A stretch of DNA of 64,000 nt, taken from NCBI RefSeq assembly GCF_014837295.1, contig NZ_JACYHB010000007.1:62001-126000 (forward strand), written 5' to 3'. The notes beneath the pieces are model-generated. The model was not told the origin of the DNA, did not search any database, and saw only the letters and a list, made by a program, of their open reading frames with translations. Position numbers and translations under genes: made by a program. The stretch is from Cellulosimicrobium arenosum (lineage in GTDB: Bacteria > Actinomycetota > Actinomycetes > Actinomycetales > Cellulomonadaceae). Below, one piece after another: positions 1 through 8,503 of this stretch (positions are counted from its first letter, which is position 1; the number at the start of each line of letters is the position of its first letter).

Positions 1-1
1 G

Positions 2-775
2 TCCTTCACCGACTACAGCCTGCTGGAGCCGCCGCAGTGGATCGGTCTGGACAACTACACGCGGATGTTCGAGGACCCGAGGCTCCTCAACGCGCTGCAG
101 GTGACCTTCACCTACGTCCTCGTCTCGGTGCCGCTCCAGCTCGGCGCGGCGCTCGGCCTCGCGCTCCTGCTGGACAAGGGCCTGCGGGGACTGGCCTTCT
201 ACCGGTCGGTCTTCTACCTGCCGTCGCTGCTGGGCGGGAGCGTCGCCGTCGCCCTGCTGTGGCGCCAGGTGTTCGGTGCCGAGGGGCTCGTCAACCAGTT
301 CCTCGCGCTCTTCGGCATCCAGGGCCAGGGCTGGGTCTCGCACCCGGACTACGCGCTGGGCACCCTGATGATCCTCAACGTGTGGACGTTCGGCGCCCCC
401 ATGGTCATCTTCCTCGCCGGGCTCCGGCAGATCCCCCAGATGTACTACGAGGCCGCGTCGATCGACGGTGCCGGCAGGATCCGGAAGTTCACCGCGATCA
501 CGTTCCCGATGCTGACGCCGATCATCTTCTTCAACCTCATCCTGCAGCTGATCAACGCCTTCCAGACCTTCACGCAGGCAGCCGTCATCAGCGGGGGGAC
601 GGGCGGACCGGCCGACTCCACGATGGTCTACACGCTGTACCTCTACCAGAAGGGCTTCACGGCCCTCGACATGGGCTACGCGTCCGCCATGGCGTGGCTC
701 CTGCTGGCGATCGTCGCCGGGATGACCGCCATCAACTTCCTCGCCTCCAAGTACTGGGTCTTCTACAATGACTGA
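2..775 (+). CDS. Sugar ABC transporter permease (MalF-like), 5'-truncated
   Basis: Inner-membrane permease subunit of a CUT1-type carbohydrate importer. The reading frame is open from base 2, so the N-terminus lies outside the window; the visible part is about 257 residues. The opening residues (SFTDYSLLEPP, then GLDNYTRMF) are typical of the first periplasmic segment of MalF-like permeases, and several hydrophobic helices follow. The EAA loop that contacts the ATPase is visible as YYEAASIDGAGRIRKF followed by ITFPML. The last codons overlap the next permease start by 8 bases, indicating translational coupling. No ATPase gene is nearby, so a shared MsiK-type ATPase encoded elsewhere is likely (inference). 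Substrate is unknown; the downstream dehydrogenase and dehydratase suggest a sugar acid or sugar. Confidence 0.93.
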   Translation, partial: SFTDYSLLEPPQWIGLDNYTRMFEDPRLLNALQVTFTYVLVSVPLQLGAALGLALLLDKGLRGLAFYRSVFYLPSLLGGSVAVALLWRQVFGAEGLVNQFLALFGIQGQGWVSHPDYALGTLMILNVWTFGAPMVIFLAGLRQIPQMYYEAASIDGAGRIRKFTAITFPMLTPIIFFNLILQLINAFQTFTQAAVISGGTGGPADSTMVYTLYLYQKGFTALDMGYASAMAWLLLAIVAGMTAINFLASKYWVFYND

Positions 776-1697
776 GGTCACCGTGCGCCACGACGCACCC
801 ACCGACAAGCCCACCCTCACCGAGGTGGCCGACCAGTACCCGGAGCCGGCGACCACGCCGAGCCGCTGGCGCGCAAACCTCCGATCGGTGCTGAAGCACA
901 CCGGGCTGATCCTGTTCGGCCTGACGATGCTCTACCCGCTGCTGTGGATGCTAGTCAGCTCGTTCAAGCCGAACGACCTGATCTTCCGCGAGCCGGGACT
1001 CATCCCCAGCGACGTGACGCTGAGCAACTACACGGACGGCTGGACGGCGCTGCTCCACCCGTTCGACCACTACCTGCTCAACAGCATGATCATCGTCGCC
1101 GGCTCGCTGATCGGGAACCTGATCTCCTGCTCGATGGCGGCGTACGCCTTCGCGCGCCTGCAGTTCCGGGGCAGGAACCTCTGGTTCGCCATCATGCTCA
1201 TGTCGATCATGCTGCCGATCCACGTGATCATCGTCCCGCAGTACATCCTGTTCTCCGAGCTGAGCTGGATCAACACGTTCCTGCCGCTCATCGTGCCGAA
1301 GCTGCTCGCCACGGACGCGTTCTTCATCTTCCTCATGGTGCAGTTCTTCCGCGGGATCCCGTCCGAGCTCGACGAGGCCGCGCGGATCGACGGGTGCGGT
1401 CACGGCCGGATCTACCTGCGGATCATGCTCCCGCTGTCCGTCCCCGCGCTGGCCACGACGGCGATCTTCACCTTCATCTGGACCTGGAACGACTTCTTCA
1501 GCCAGCTCGTGTTCCTCACCCGTCCGGACATGTACACCGTGCCGGTGGCGCTGCGCACCTTCATCGACTCCACGGGCGAGAGCTCGTGGGGACCGCTCTT
1601 CGCGATGTCGATCGTGTCGCTGCTCCCGCTGTTCCTGGTGTTCCTGTTCGGCCAGAAGTACCTCGTCAAGGGCATCGCCACGACGGGGATCAAGTAG
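768..1697 (+). CDS. Sugar ABC transporter permease (MalG-like)
   Basis: Second permease of the same CUT1 importer, 309 residues. A polar N-terminal tail of about 45 residues precedes about six membrane helices. The EAA motif is clear (DEAARIDGCGHGRIYLRIML followed by PLSVPAL), as expected for the MalG half that docks on the ATPase. The start ATG lies inside the end of the upstream permease gene, and the substrate-binding lipoprotein gene follows after 76 bases, so the three form one transcription unit. Putting the binding-protein gene after the permeases is less common than putting it first, but is seen in actinobacterial sugar operons. Confidence 0.93.
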   Translation: MTEVTVRHDAPTDKPTLTEVADQYPEPATTPSRWRANLRSVLKHTGLILFGLTMLYPLLWMLVSSFKPNDLIFREPGLIPSDVTLSNYTDGWTALLHPFDHYLLNSMIIVAGSLIGNLISCSMAAYAFARLQFRGRNLWFAIMLMSIMLPIHVIIVPQYILFSELSWINTFLPLIVPKLLATDAFFIFLMVQFFRGIPSELDEAARIDGCGHGRIYLRIMLPLSVPALATTAIFTFIWTWNDFFSQLVFLTRPDMYTVPVALRTFIDSTGESSWGPLFAMSIVSLLPLFLVFLFGQKYLVKGIATTGIK

Positions 1698-1773
1698 TGC
1701 CGGCCACCTCACGGCCTCTCGCGATGCACGGTCAGCCAAGAACGACGACGTTCGACCCGAAGGAGAATGCACG

Positions 1774-3114
1774 ATGAACAGCTCGACCCGACCGACCCGT
1801 ACCTGGTGGCGCATCGGTGCGCTGCTCGCCGTCGGTACCCTCGCCCTGAGCGGCTGCAACGGCGACAACGGTGCTGCCCCCGGTGACGGCGACGACGACG
1901 ACACCACCGCCTCCGAGGACTCCGGACCCGTGGAGATCCGCTTCTCCTGGTGGGGCTCGGACGATCGCCACGAGACGACCCAGCAGGTCATCGACCTGTT
2001 CGAGGACAAGAACCCGGACATCACCGTCGTCCCGGACTTCACCGACTGGGGCGGCTACTGGGACAAGCTCGCGACGACGGTCGCCGGCGGCGACACGCCG
2101 GACGTCATCACGCAGGAGGAGCGCTACCTCAGCGACTACGCGTCTCGCGGCGTGCTGGCCGACCTGGACGAGATCGGCGTCGAGACGGATGCCATCGACC
2201 CGAGCATCCTCGATTCCGGCACCACCGACGGTGGGCTGTACGGCGTCGCCACGGGCGTGAACGCGTACGCGATCGTGGCCGACCCGGCGATCTTCGAGCA
2301 GGCAGGCGTCGACATGCCGGACGACACCACGTGGACGTGGGAGGACTTCGTCGACATCGCGAACGAGATCTCTGCGAACACCCCCGACGGGGTCTACGGC
2401 ATGCAGGAGTTCGGCGGCAACGAGGCCGGTTTCACCATCTACGCGCGCCAGCACGGCCAGTCGCTGTACGGCCAGGACGGTGGGGTCGGCTACGACGACG
2501 AGCTGCTCACCGAGTGGAACCAGCTCACGATGGACATGATCGAGGGCGGCGGCCAGCCGGACCCGGCGAAGAGCGTGGAGATCGCCGACGGCGGGCCGGA
2601 GCAGTCGTTGCTCGGCACCGGCGCCGGCGCGATGGGCTTCTGGTGGTCCAACCAGCTCCCGGCCATCTCGAGCGCGGCCGGCCACGAGCTCACCCTGCTC
2701 CGCGTCCCGGGCGAGTCGGAGTTCGACCGCACGGGCATGTACTTCAAGCCCGCGATGTACTACTCGGTCTCCAAGGAGTCGGCACACCCGGAGGCCGCCG
2801 CGAAGTTCGTCAACTTCCTCCTCAACGACCCGGAGGCCGGCGCGCTGATCCTGGCCGACCGTGGTCTGCCGGCGAACCTCGACGTCCGTGAGGCCATCTC
2901 GGGCGACCTCGAGCCGGCCGACCAGCTGTCCGCCGAGTTCCTCGGTGGTCTGCAGACCGAGATCGTCGACGGCCCGCCCGTCCCGCCGACCGGTGCCGCC
3001 GAGGTCCCGGAGATCACGACCCGCCTCAACACCGAGCTCATCTTCGGACAGATGAGCCCGGCCGACGTCGCGTCGCAGTTCACCACCGAGGTGAGCTCGG
3101 CGATCGGCGGCTGA
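1774..3114 (+). CDS. Extracellular sugar-binding lipoprotein
   Basis: Solute-binding protein of the importer, 446 residues. A signal peptide with a lipobox (LALSGC) predicts lipid attachment at Cys28 and anchoring outside the membrane. An Asp-rich linker follows, then a family 1 solute-binding fold starting at EIRFSWWGSDDRHE. Aromatic positions such as GFWWSNQLP fit sugar stacking. An AGGAG sequence sits about 8 bases before the ATG. A hairpin lies just after the gene, so this highly needed subunit may be uncoupled from the enzyme genes downstream. The ligand cannot be read from sequence. Confidence 0.92.
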   Translation: MNSSTRPTRTWWRIGALLAVGTLALSGCNGDNGAAPGDGDDDDTTASEDSGPVEIRFSWWGSDDRHETTQQVIDLFEDKNPDITVVPDFTDWGGYWDKLATTVAGGDTPDVITQEERYLSDYASRGVLADLDEIGVETDAIDPSILDSGTTDGGLYGVATGVNAYAIVADPAIFEQAGVDMPDDTTWTWEDFVDIANEISANTPDGVYGMQEFGGNEAGFTIYARQHGQSLYGQDGGVGYDDELLTEWNQLTMDMIEGGGQPDPAKSVEIADGGPEQSLLGTGAGAMGFWWSNQLPAISSAAGHELTLLRVPGESEFDRTGMYFKPAMYYSVSKESAHPEAAAKFVNFLLNDPEAGALILADRGLPANLDVREAISGDLEPADQLSAEFLGGLQTEIVDGPPVPPTGAAEVPEITTRLNTELIFGQMSPADVASQFTTEVSSAIGG

Positions 3115-3151
3115 CCGACCACGGTGGCCCCACCGGGTCACCCCCTCGTAC

Positions 3152-3187
3152 CCGTGGCGTCCGTGCGCACCCGCGCGGACGCCACGG
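3152..3187 (+). terminator. Hairpin after the binding-protein gene
   Basis: A perfect 12-bp stem (CCGTGGCGTCCG at 3152-3163 with CGGACGCCACGG at 3176-3187) encloses a 12-base loop. There is no U tract. It lies between the lipoprotein and dehydrogenase genes and could be a partial terminator or an mRNA-stabilising structure that sets the ratio of binding protein to enzymes. Confidence 0.55.
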
Positions 3188-3242
3188 TGGTCCCGGTCGG
3201 ACGGACCGGGTCCGCAGGACGAACACGTCGAAGGAGCAGGAC

Positions 3243-4601
3243 ATGGCCCCCGCAGGTGTCGAGCGCACCCGATACGCCGTCGTCGGAACCGGCCACCGTG
3301 CCCAGATGTACGTCGAGGCGCTGTGCGGCCCGCACGCCGACGTCGGGCGCATCGTGGCGTGGTGCGAGCCGAACCCGCAGCGTGTCGCCTACTACGACGC
3401 GTTCGTCGCCGAACACGCTCCGGTGTGGTGGACGGACCAGGGCCGCACGATCGCCGTCGTCGAGCCGGCGGCGCTGGAACGGATGATCGCCGACCACGCC
3501 ATCGACCGCGTGATCGTCACCGCGCCGGACGCCGAGCACGCCGACCTCGTGGTGCGTGCCCTGCGTGCCGGTGCGGACGTGGTGCTGGAGAAGCCGATGA
3601 CGACCTCGGTCGACGGCGCCCGCGCGATCTCCGCCGCGGTGGCCGAGACCGGGCGTGAGCTCGTCCTGACGTTCAACTACCGCTACTCGCCGCGCAACAG
3701 CGCGCTGCGCGCGGTGATCACGTCGGGCGAGATCGGCGACGTCACCGCCGTCCACCTCGAGTGGGTGCTCGACACGGTGCACGGTGCCGACTACTTCCGT
3801 CGCTGGCACCGCGACCGGGATCGCTCCGGCGGGCTGCTGGTGCACAAGGCCAGCCACCACTTCGACCTCGCGAACTGGTGGGTCGACGACGAGCCCGCGA
3901 CGGTCAGCGCGCAGGCGCGCCGTCGCTTCTACGGCGCCGAGCACGCACCCACCGGCAGCTCGCACGACCCGTTCCTCATCGACCTCGCCGACGACCCTCG
4001 GCTGGCCGCCCTCTACCAGGGGGCCGAGCGCCACGACGGATACCGGCGCGACCAGGACCCGTTCGCGCCGGGCGTGACGATCGACGACACGATGGCCGTG
4101 CTCGTGGGATACCGCGGTGGAGCCATGCTCTCTTACTCGCTGACCGCGTACGGTCCCTGGGAGGGGTACCGCGTCTCGGTGACCGGGACCCGCGGCCGTG
4201 CGGAGCTCGAGGTCGTCGAACGCGCGGCCATCGTGCTGGGCGAGGGCGCGCGCCCCGTCGTCGACCCCTCGGCGGTCGAGGACGCCACCCCGGACGCGGT
4301 CCGGCACCGCGGCGACCGTCTTGTCGTGCAGACGCACTGGGGTGCGGCCCGCGAGGTCGAGATCCCGGCGGGCGAGGGTGCGCACGGGGGCGGGGACGCC
4401 GTGATGCTGCGCGACCTGTTCCGGGGTCCCGGGACCGACCCGCTGGGTCGGGCCGCAGGCCTGGGCGACGGTGTCGCCGCCACGGCCGTCGGCCTCGCCG
4501 CGAACGTCTCGGCCCGGAGCGGGGAGACGGTGCGCGTCGCCGACCTCGTCCTCACGGCCCGGTCCGACGACGCGACCCGCCCGTTCGAGGGCGCCCGATG
4601 A
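3243..4601 (+). CDS. Gfo/Idh/MocA family oxidoreductase
   Basis: NAD(P)-dependent sugar or sugar-acid dehydrogenase, 452 residues. The N-terminal Rossmann fold is seen as AVVGTGHRAQMYV, and the family EKP motif is present (LEKPMTTS). The C-terminal substrate domain carries HKASHHFDLANWW, whose His residues match the catalytic region of this family. It is longer than the usual 330-390 residues because of insertions after the catalytic region. An AAGGAG sequence lies about 7 bases before the ATG. The next gene starts within the stop codon (ATGA), so both enzymes are made together, probably to oxidise and dehydrate the imported compound. The exact substrate is unknown. Confidence 0.88.
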   Translation: MAPAGVERTRYAVVGTGHRAQMYVEALCGPHADVGRIVAWCEPNPQRVAYYDAFVAEHAPVWWTDQGRTIAVVEPAALERMIADHAIDRVIVTAPDAEHADLVVRALRAGADVVLEKPMTTSVDGARAISAAVAETGRELVLTFNYRYSPRNSALRAVITSGEIGDVTAVHLEWVLDTVHGADYFRRWHRDRDRSGGLLVHKASHHFDLANWWVDDEPATVSAQARRRFYGAEHAPTGSSHDPFLIDLADDPRLAALYQGAERHDGYRRDQDPFAPGVTIDDTMAVLVGYRGGAMLSYSLTAYGPWEGYRVSVTGTRGRAELEVVERAAIVLGEGARPVVDPSAVEDATPDAVRHRGDRLVVQTHWGAAREVEIPAGEGAHGGGDAVMLRDLFRGPGTDPLGRAAGLGDGVAATAVGLAANVSARSGETVRVADLVLTARSDDATRPFEGAR

Positions 4602-6148
4602 CCCCGGTGGCGGCGGGGTCGCTGCCCGCGCTCCTCCTGCTGGCCGCCGGCGACGGCGTCGGCGTCGCCACGCGCGACCTCGTCCCGGGCGAGGCCGTCG
4701 CGGCGGACGGCGTCGAGCCGGTCGGGGTGCGCGACGCCGTCCCGCGCGGACACAAGGTCGCCCTGCACGACGTGGCGGCGGGCGAACCCGTCCGCAAGTA
4801 CGGGCAGGTCATCGGCCTCGCGACGACGGCCGTGCGCGCGGGCGACCACGTGCACGTGCACAACCTCGGGTTCGACCCGGGGCACCGCGACCACGAGCTC
4901 GCCACGGTGCACACCGAGCTGACTGCTCCGGCGGGGCCGCGCCCGACCTTCCGCGGGTACCGGCGCGCGAACGGCCGCGTCGGGACGCGCAACTACGTCG
5001 CCATCGTCACGTCGGTGAACTGCTCCGCGACCACCGCGCGGATGATCGCGGACCGGTTCCGCGGGTTCGCGACCGACGCCTGGCCCGACGTCGACGGGGT
5101 CGTCGCGCTCACGCACGGCAGCGGGTGCGGCCTCGTGCCCACGTCGCCCGGGGCGCAGACGCTCCTGCGCACCCTGCGCGGGTACGCGTCGCACCCGAAC
5201 GTCGCGGGCGTCGTCGTGCTCGGCCTCGGCTGCGAGATGCTCGCCGTCGACCAGGTCGTCGGCGGTGCGGACATCTCGCCAGACACGGTCGTGCGGACCC
5301 TGACCATCCAGGAGACCGGCGGCATCCGGGCCACCGTGCGCGCCGGCGTCGCCGCCGTGCGCGAGATGCTCGACGAGATCGACGGACGCTGGTCGCGCGA
5401 GGACGCCGACGTGTCCGAGCTCGTCCTCGGCCTCAACTGCGGGGGCTCGGACGGCTACTCGGGCATCACGGCGAACCCCGCGCTGGGCGTGGCCTCGGAC
5501 CGGCTCGTCGCGTACGGCGGCACCTCGGCGCTCGCGGAGACCCCCGAGGTCTTCGGGGCCGAGCACCTGCTGACGCGCCGCGCCGTGCGGCCCGAGGTCG
5601 CCCAGCGGCTCCTCGACCGGCTCGACTGGTGGCAGGAGTACGCGACCGCCGGGGGCGGCACGCTCGACAACAACCCGTCGCCGGGCAACAAGGACGGTGG
5701 CCTGACGACGATCCTGGAGAAGTCCCTCGGCGCCGTCGCGAAGGGCGGGCGGGCGGACCTCGCCGCGGTGCACGAGTACGCCGAGCCGATGACGACGCCC
5801 GGCTTCGTCTTCATGGACACTCCCGGGTACGACCCGGTGTCCGTCACCGGCCTCATCGCGGGCGGCGCGACCGTCGTGTGCTTCACCACCGGTCGCGGGT
5901 CGGTGTTCGGGTCCAAGCCCGCGCCGACGATCAAGCTCGGCACCAACAGCGAGCTCTACCGTCGGCAGGGGGACGACGTCGACATCGACTGCGGCCGCAT
6001 CGCGGACGGGATCGCCACGGTCGACGAGGTGGGGGACGAGATCTTCGCGCGGATCCTCGCGGTCGCGTCGGGGGAGCCGACGACGAGCGAGGACCTCGAC
6101 GTCGGCGGCGAGGAGTTCGTGCCGTGGCAGCTCGGCACGGTGACCTGA
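4598..6148 (+). CDS. UxaA-family (altronate/galactarate-type) dehydratase
   Basis: Sugar-acid dehydratase of about 516 residues, close to the 495 of altronate dehydratase UxaA. An N-terminal SAF-type domain (about residues 10-95) is fused to the large D-galactarate dehydratase/altronate hydrolase domain. Family hallmarks are TSVNCSATTA, THGSGCG, LGLGCEM, LNCGGSDGYSGITANP and LDNNPSPGNKDGGLTTI. In the family these enzymes use Fe or Mn to remove water from aldonic or aldaric acids, giving 2-keto-3-deoxy acids. The ATG overlaps the previous stop by 4 bases. Without uxaB/uxaC-type neighbours, altronate itself is not proven; another hexonate or aldarate is possible. Confidence 0.9.
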   Translation: MTPVAAGSLPALLLLAAGDGVGVATRDLVPGEAVAADGVEPVGVRDAVPRGHKVALHDVAAGEPVRKYGQVIGLATTAVRAGDHVHVHNLGFDPGHRDHELATVHTELTAPAGPRPTFRGYRRANGRVGTRNYVAIVTSVNCSATTARMIADRFRGFATDAWPDVDGVVALTHGSGCGLVPTSPGAQTLLRTLRGYASHPNVAGVVVLGLGCEMLAVDQVVGGADISPDTVVRTLTIQETGGIRATVRAGVAAVREMLDEIDGRWSREDADVSELVLGLNCGGSDGYSGITANPALGVASDRLVAYGGTSALAETPEVFGAEHLLTRRAVRPEVAQRLLDRLDWWQEYATAGGGTLDNNPSPGNKDGGLTTILEKSLGAVAKGGRADLAAVHEYAEPMTTPGFVFMDTPGYDPVSVTGLIAGGATVVCFTTGRGSVFGSKPAPTIKLGTNSELYRRQGDDVDIDCGRIADGIATVDEVGDEIFARILAVASGEPTTSEDLDVGGEEFVPWQLGTVT

Positions 6149-6166
6149 GCCTGTCGCGTACCGCAC

Positions 6167-6225
6167 CACCACGAAGGGCACCGCGCGAGAGGAGGAGGAT
6201 CTCCCGCGCGAGGCCCTTCGTGGTG
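6167..6225. terminator. Long bidirectional hairpin between convergent operons
   Basis: A perfect 13-bp outer stem (CACCACGAAGGGC at 6167-6179 with its complement at 6213-6225) is followed by a small internal loop. An inner stem follows, made of CGCGCG at 6182-6187 paired with 6205-6210, then three more pairs after one mismatch. It separates the dehydratase gene (plus) from the isomerase gene (minus) and can fold in both transcripts, so it probably terminates both operons. Confidence 0.75.
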
Positions 6226-6263
6226 CCGGGGTGACGGTCCGTCGTCGGCACCCCGGCCGCCGG

Positions 6264-7202
6264 TCAGCCGTCGTCCCGGGTGTCCAGGGACGGGAGGACC
6301 AGACGTGCGTACCCCTCGCCCACGCGGGCGACGGTCTCGTCGAACGGGGCGTCCCAGATCGACTGGTTGAAGATCTCGGTCTCGACGTCGCCCCTGTACC
6401 CGGCGTCGGCGACCCAGCGGGTGATCGTCGGGAAGTCGACGTACCCGTCACCGACGTGGCCACGGGAGAGCAGCGCGTCGTCCGCGAGCGGCAGGGACCA
6501 GTCGCACACCTGGTACCCCGCGAGGCGACCCTCGGCGCCGGCGCGGGCGATGCCCTCGCGCAGGGCCGGGTCCCACCAGACGTGGTAGGTGTCGACGACG
6601 ACGCCGACCGTGCCCGGGTGGAAGGGCGCGGCGAGGTCGAGCGCCTGGCCGAGCGTCGAGATCACCGCGCGGTCCGCCGCGAAGATCGGGTGCAGCGCCT
6701 CGAGCACGATGCGCACCCCGTGGTCGGCGGCGAAGGGCACGAGGTCGGCGATGCGATCGGCGACGCGGCCACGAGCCGCGACGAGGTCCCGGTCACCCGG
6801 GCCGGCGTCGGTCCGTGGGCCGGCACCCGGCACCCCGCTGGCGGGCAGCCCTCCGACGACGAACACGAGCTCGTGGGTCCCGAGGGTCGCGGACTCCTCG
6901 ATCGCGCGGCGGTTGTCGTCCAGCGCCGAGGCGATCCCCGCGTCGTCAGCGGCCGTGAGGAACCCGCCGCGGCACAGGGACGACACGCGCAGACCGGCGT
7001 CGGCGACGATCGAGGCGGCACGCTGCACGCCTGTCTCCTGGACCCGGTCGCGCCACAGCCCGACGGCGCCGAAGCCGGCCCGCGCCGCGGCGTCGACCGC
7101 CTCGGGCAGGGTCGCACGCTTGACGGTCGCCGTGTTGAGCGAGCAGCGTGCGAGGTCGGCGCCCTCGCCCGGCCGGTTCGGGAGCGTGGTGCGCGCGCTC
7201 AC
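6264..7202 (-). CDS. Sugar phosphate isomerase/epimerase (TIM barrel)
   Basis: AP-endonuclease-2/xylose-isomerase-like TIM-barrel protein, 312 residues. It opens with LARCSLNTATVKRATLPEAV, and metal-ligand motifs appear as VLEALHPIF, VVVDTYHVWWD and the final ETEIFNQ. This fold isomerises or epimerises keto-sugars or inosose-type compounds (IolE/IolI-like); the specific reaction is not readable. The GTG start at 7202 overlaps the stop of the upstream gene (GTGA), making it the last gene of a three-gene unit with the DUF993 and Gfo/Idh proteins. A much longer reading frame extends upstream but is only antisense-type GC-rich coding noise. Confidence 0.88.
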   Translation of the reverse strand: MSARTTLPNRPGEGADLARCSLNTATVKRATLPEAVDAAARAGFGAVGLWRDRVQETGVQRAASIVADAGLRVSSLCRGGFLTAADDAGIASALDDNRRAIEESATLGTHELVFVVGGLPASGVPGAGPRTDAGPGDRDLVAARGRVADRIADLVPFAADHGVRIVLEALHPIFAADRAVISTLGQALDLAAPFHPGTVGVVVDTYHVWWDPALREGIARAGAEGRLAGYQVCDWSLPLADDALLSRGHVGDGYVDFPTITRWVADAGYRGDVETEIFNQSIWDAPFDETVARVGEGYARLVLPSLDTRDDG

Positions 7203-8503
7203 GCGTCGGCCCCGTTCGCCGCGAGGAACGAGGCGAGGCGTCGGCCGGCGGTCTCCGGGTCGAGCAGGACCCCGGACCGGTCGGCGAGCCGCACGAGGTC
7301 GACCAGGTGGGTGAGCGAGCGGCCCGACTGCAAGCCCCCGACCATCTGGAACCCGGGCTGGTGGCCGTTGAGCCACGAGAGGAACGCGATGCCCGTCTTG
7401 TAGGACGACGTCGGTGCCCCGAAGACGTGCCGCCCCAGCGTCTCGGTCGACGCGAGGATGGCGTGGGCGCGGTCCGGGCGGCCGGCGTCGAGCGCCTGCA
7501 GCGCCGTCGACGCCGCCGGGTAGATCGCCGCGAAGATGCCGAGCAGCGCGTCCGAGTGGACGATGCCGTCGCCCACCACGAGCTCCGGGTAGCTGAGGTC
7601 GTCGCCCGTGTAGAGGCGGACCGGACCCGGCGCACCCGGACCGCTGCCCGGGTCGAGCGCCGCCAGCCGCGCGCGGAGCGCCTTCTCGTGCCCGGCGTCG
7701 AGCAGCGAGACCTTCACGCCGTCGACCCTGCCCTGGTGCGTGCTGACCAGGTCGACGAAGACCTCCGTCGCGGCGGCGACGTCGTCGCCGGTGCCCCAGT
7801 AGCCGGCGAGCGCCGGGTCGAACATCGTCCCGAGCCAGTGGATGATCACGGGCCGGTCCGCGTCGGCGAGGACGGCGTCGTAGACGCGCGCGTAGTCCTC
7901 GGACGAGCGGGCGGCACGGGCGAGAGCGCGCGACGCCATCAACACGACCTGGGCGCCGGCGTCCTGGACGACGTGCACCTGCTCGCGATACGCGTCGACG
8001 ACCGTGGCGAGCGCCGCGGGGTCGCCCGGCTCCCAGCCGGCGACGACGGCCGGGTCGAGCTGGTCGGTACCCGCGCCGCACGCGATCCGGCCGCCGACGG
8101 AGCGCGCCTCGGCGGCGGAGCGCCGCACGAGCTCCTGCGTGGCCGCCCAGTCGAGGCCGATGCCGCGCTGGGCGGTGTCCATCGCGTCGGCGACGCCCAG
8201 CCCGTTCGCCCAGATCCGGTGCCGGGAGGCGAGCGTGCTGTCCCAGTCGAGGCTCGCGGGCTCGCCGGGTGTGTTGTCCGCGCCGACGTGCGGCACCACG
8301 TGCGCCGCGGCGAACGCGACGCGCGAGGTGGGCGGTGTCGACGGCACGGTCCAGGGGCCGGGCACGAGCAGCTCGCGGATCTCGGTACCGGTCACGCGTC
8401 CGTCCGCACCGAAGCGCGGGAGCCGGACGACGACGCCCGACCCGTCACGGTCGCGCAGCTCGCGGGTACCCGGGAAGGCGATCGCGGTCGTCGCAGTGCT
8501 CAC
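7199..8503 (-). CDS. DUF993 / dihydrodipicolinate synthase-like protein
   Basis: Protein of 434 residues that I assign to the DUF993 family, which resembles class I aldolases of the dihydrodipicolinate synthase type. Visible features are a TIM-barrel-like alternation, GADNTPGEPASLDWDSTLA, VVLMASRALARAA, VIIHWLGTMFDPALAGYWG and DGVKVSLLDAGHE. The Lys in DGVKVS is a candidate Schiff-base residue (inference from position near a barrel strand end). The GTG start overlaps the upstream stop by 4 bases and its stop overlaps the isomerase start. Association with a Gfo/Idh dehydrogenase and a TIM-barrel isomerase suggests it cleaves or modifies a keto-acid from that pathway. Function is not established. 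Confidence 0.75.
   Translation of the reverse strand: MSTATTAIAFPGTRELRDRDGSGVVVRLPRFGADGRVTGTEIRELLVPGPWTVPSTPPTSRVAFAAAHVVPHVGADNTPGEPASLDWDSTLASRHRIWANGLGVADAMDTAQRGIGLDWAATQELVRRSAAEARSVGGRIACGAGTDQLDPAVVAGWEPGDPAALATVVDAYREQVHVVQDAGAQVVLMASRALARAARSSEDYARVYDAVLADADRPVIIHWLGTMFDPALAGYWGTGDDVAAATEVFVDLVSTHQGRVDGVKVSLLDAGHEKALRARLAALDPGSGPGAPGPVRLYTGDDLSYPELVVGDGIVHSDALLGIFAAIYPAASTALQALDAGRPDRAHAILASTETLGRHVFGAPTSSYKTGIAFLSWLNGHQPGFQMVGGLQSGRSLTHLVDLVRLADRSGVLLDPETAGRRLASFLAANGADA

Noticed and set aside
951-2042. Long minus-strand open frame opposite the permease and binding-protein genes
   Set aside because: Arg/Asp/His-rich low-complexity translation without domains; typical antisense shadow of GC-rich genes on the plus strand.
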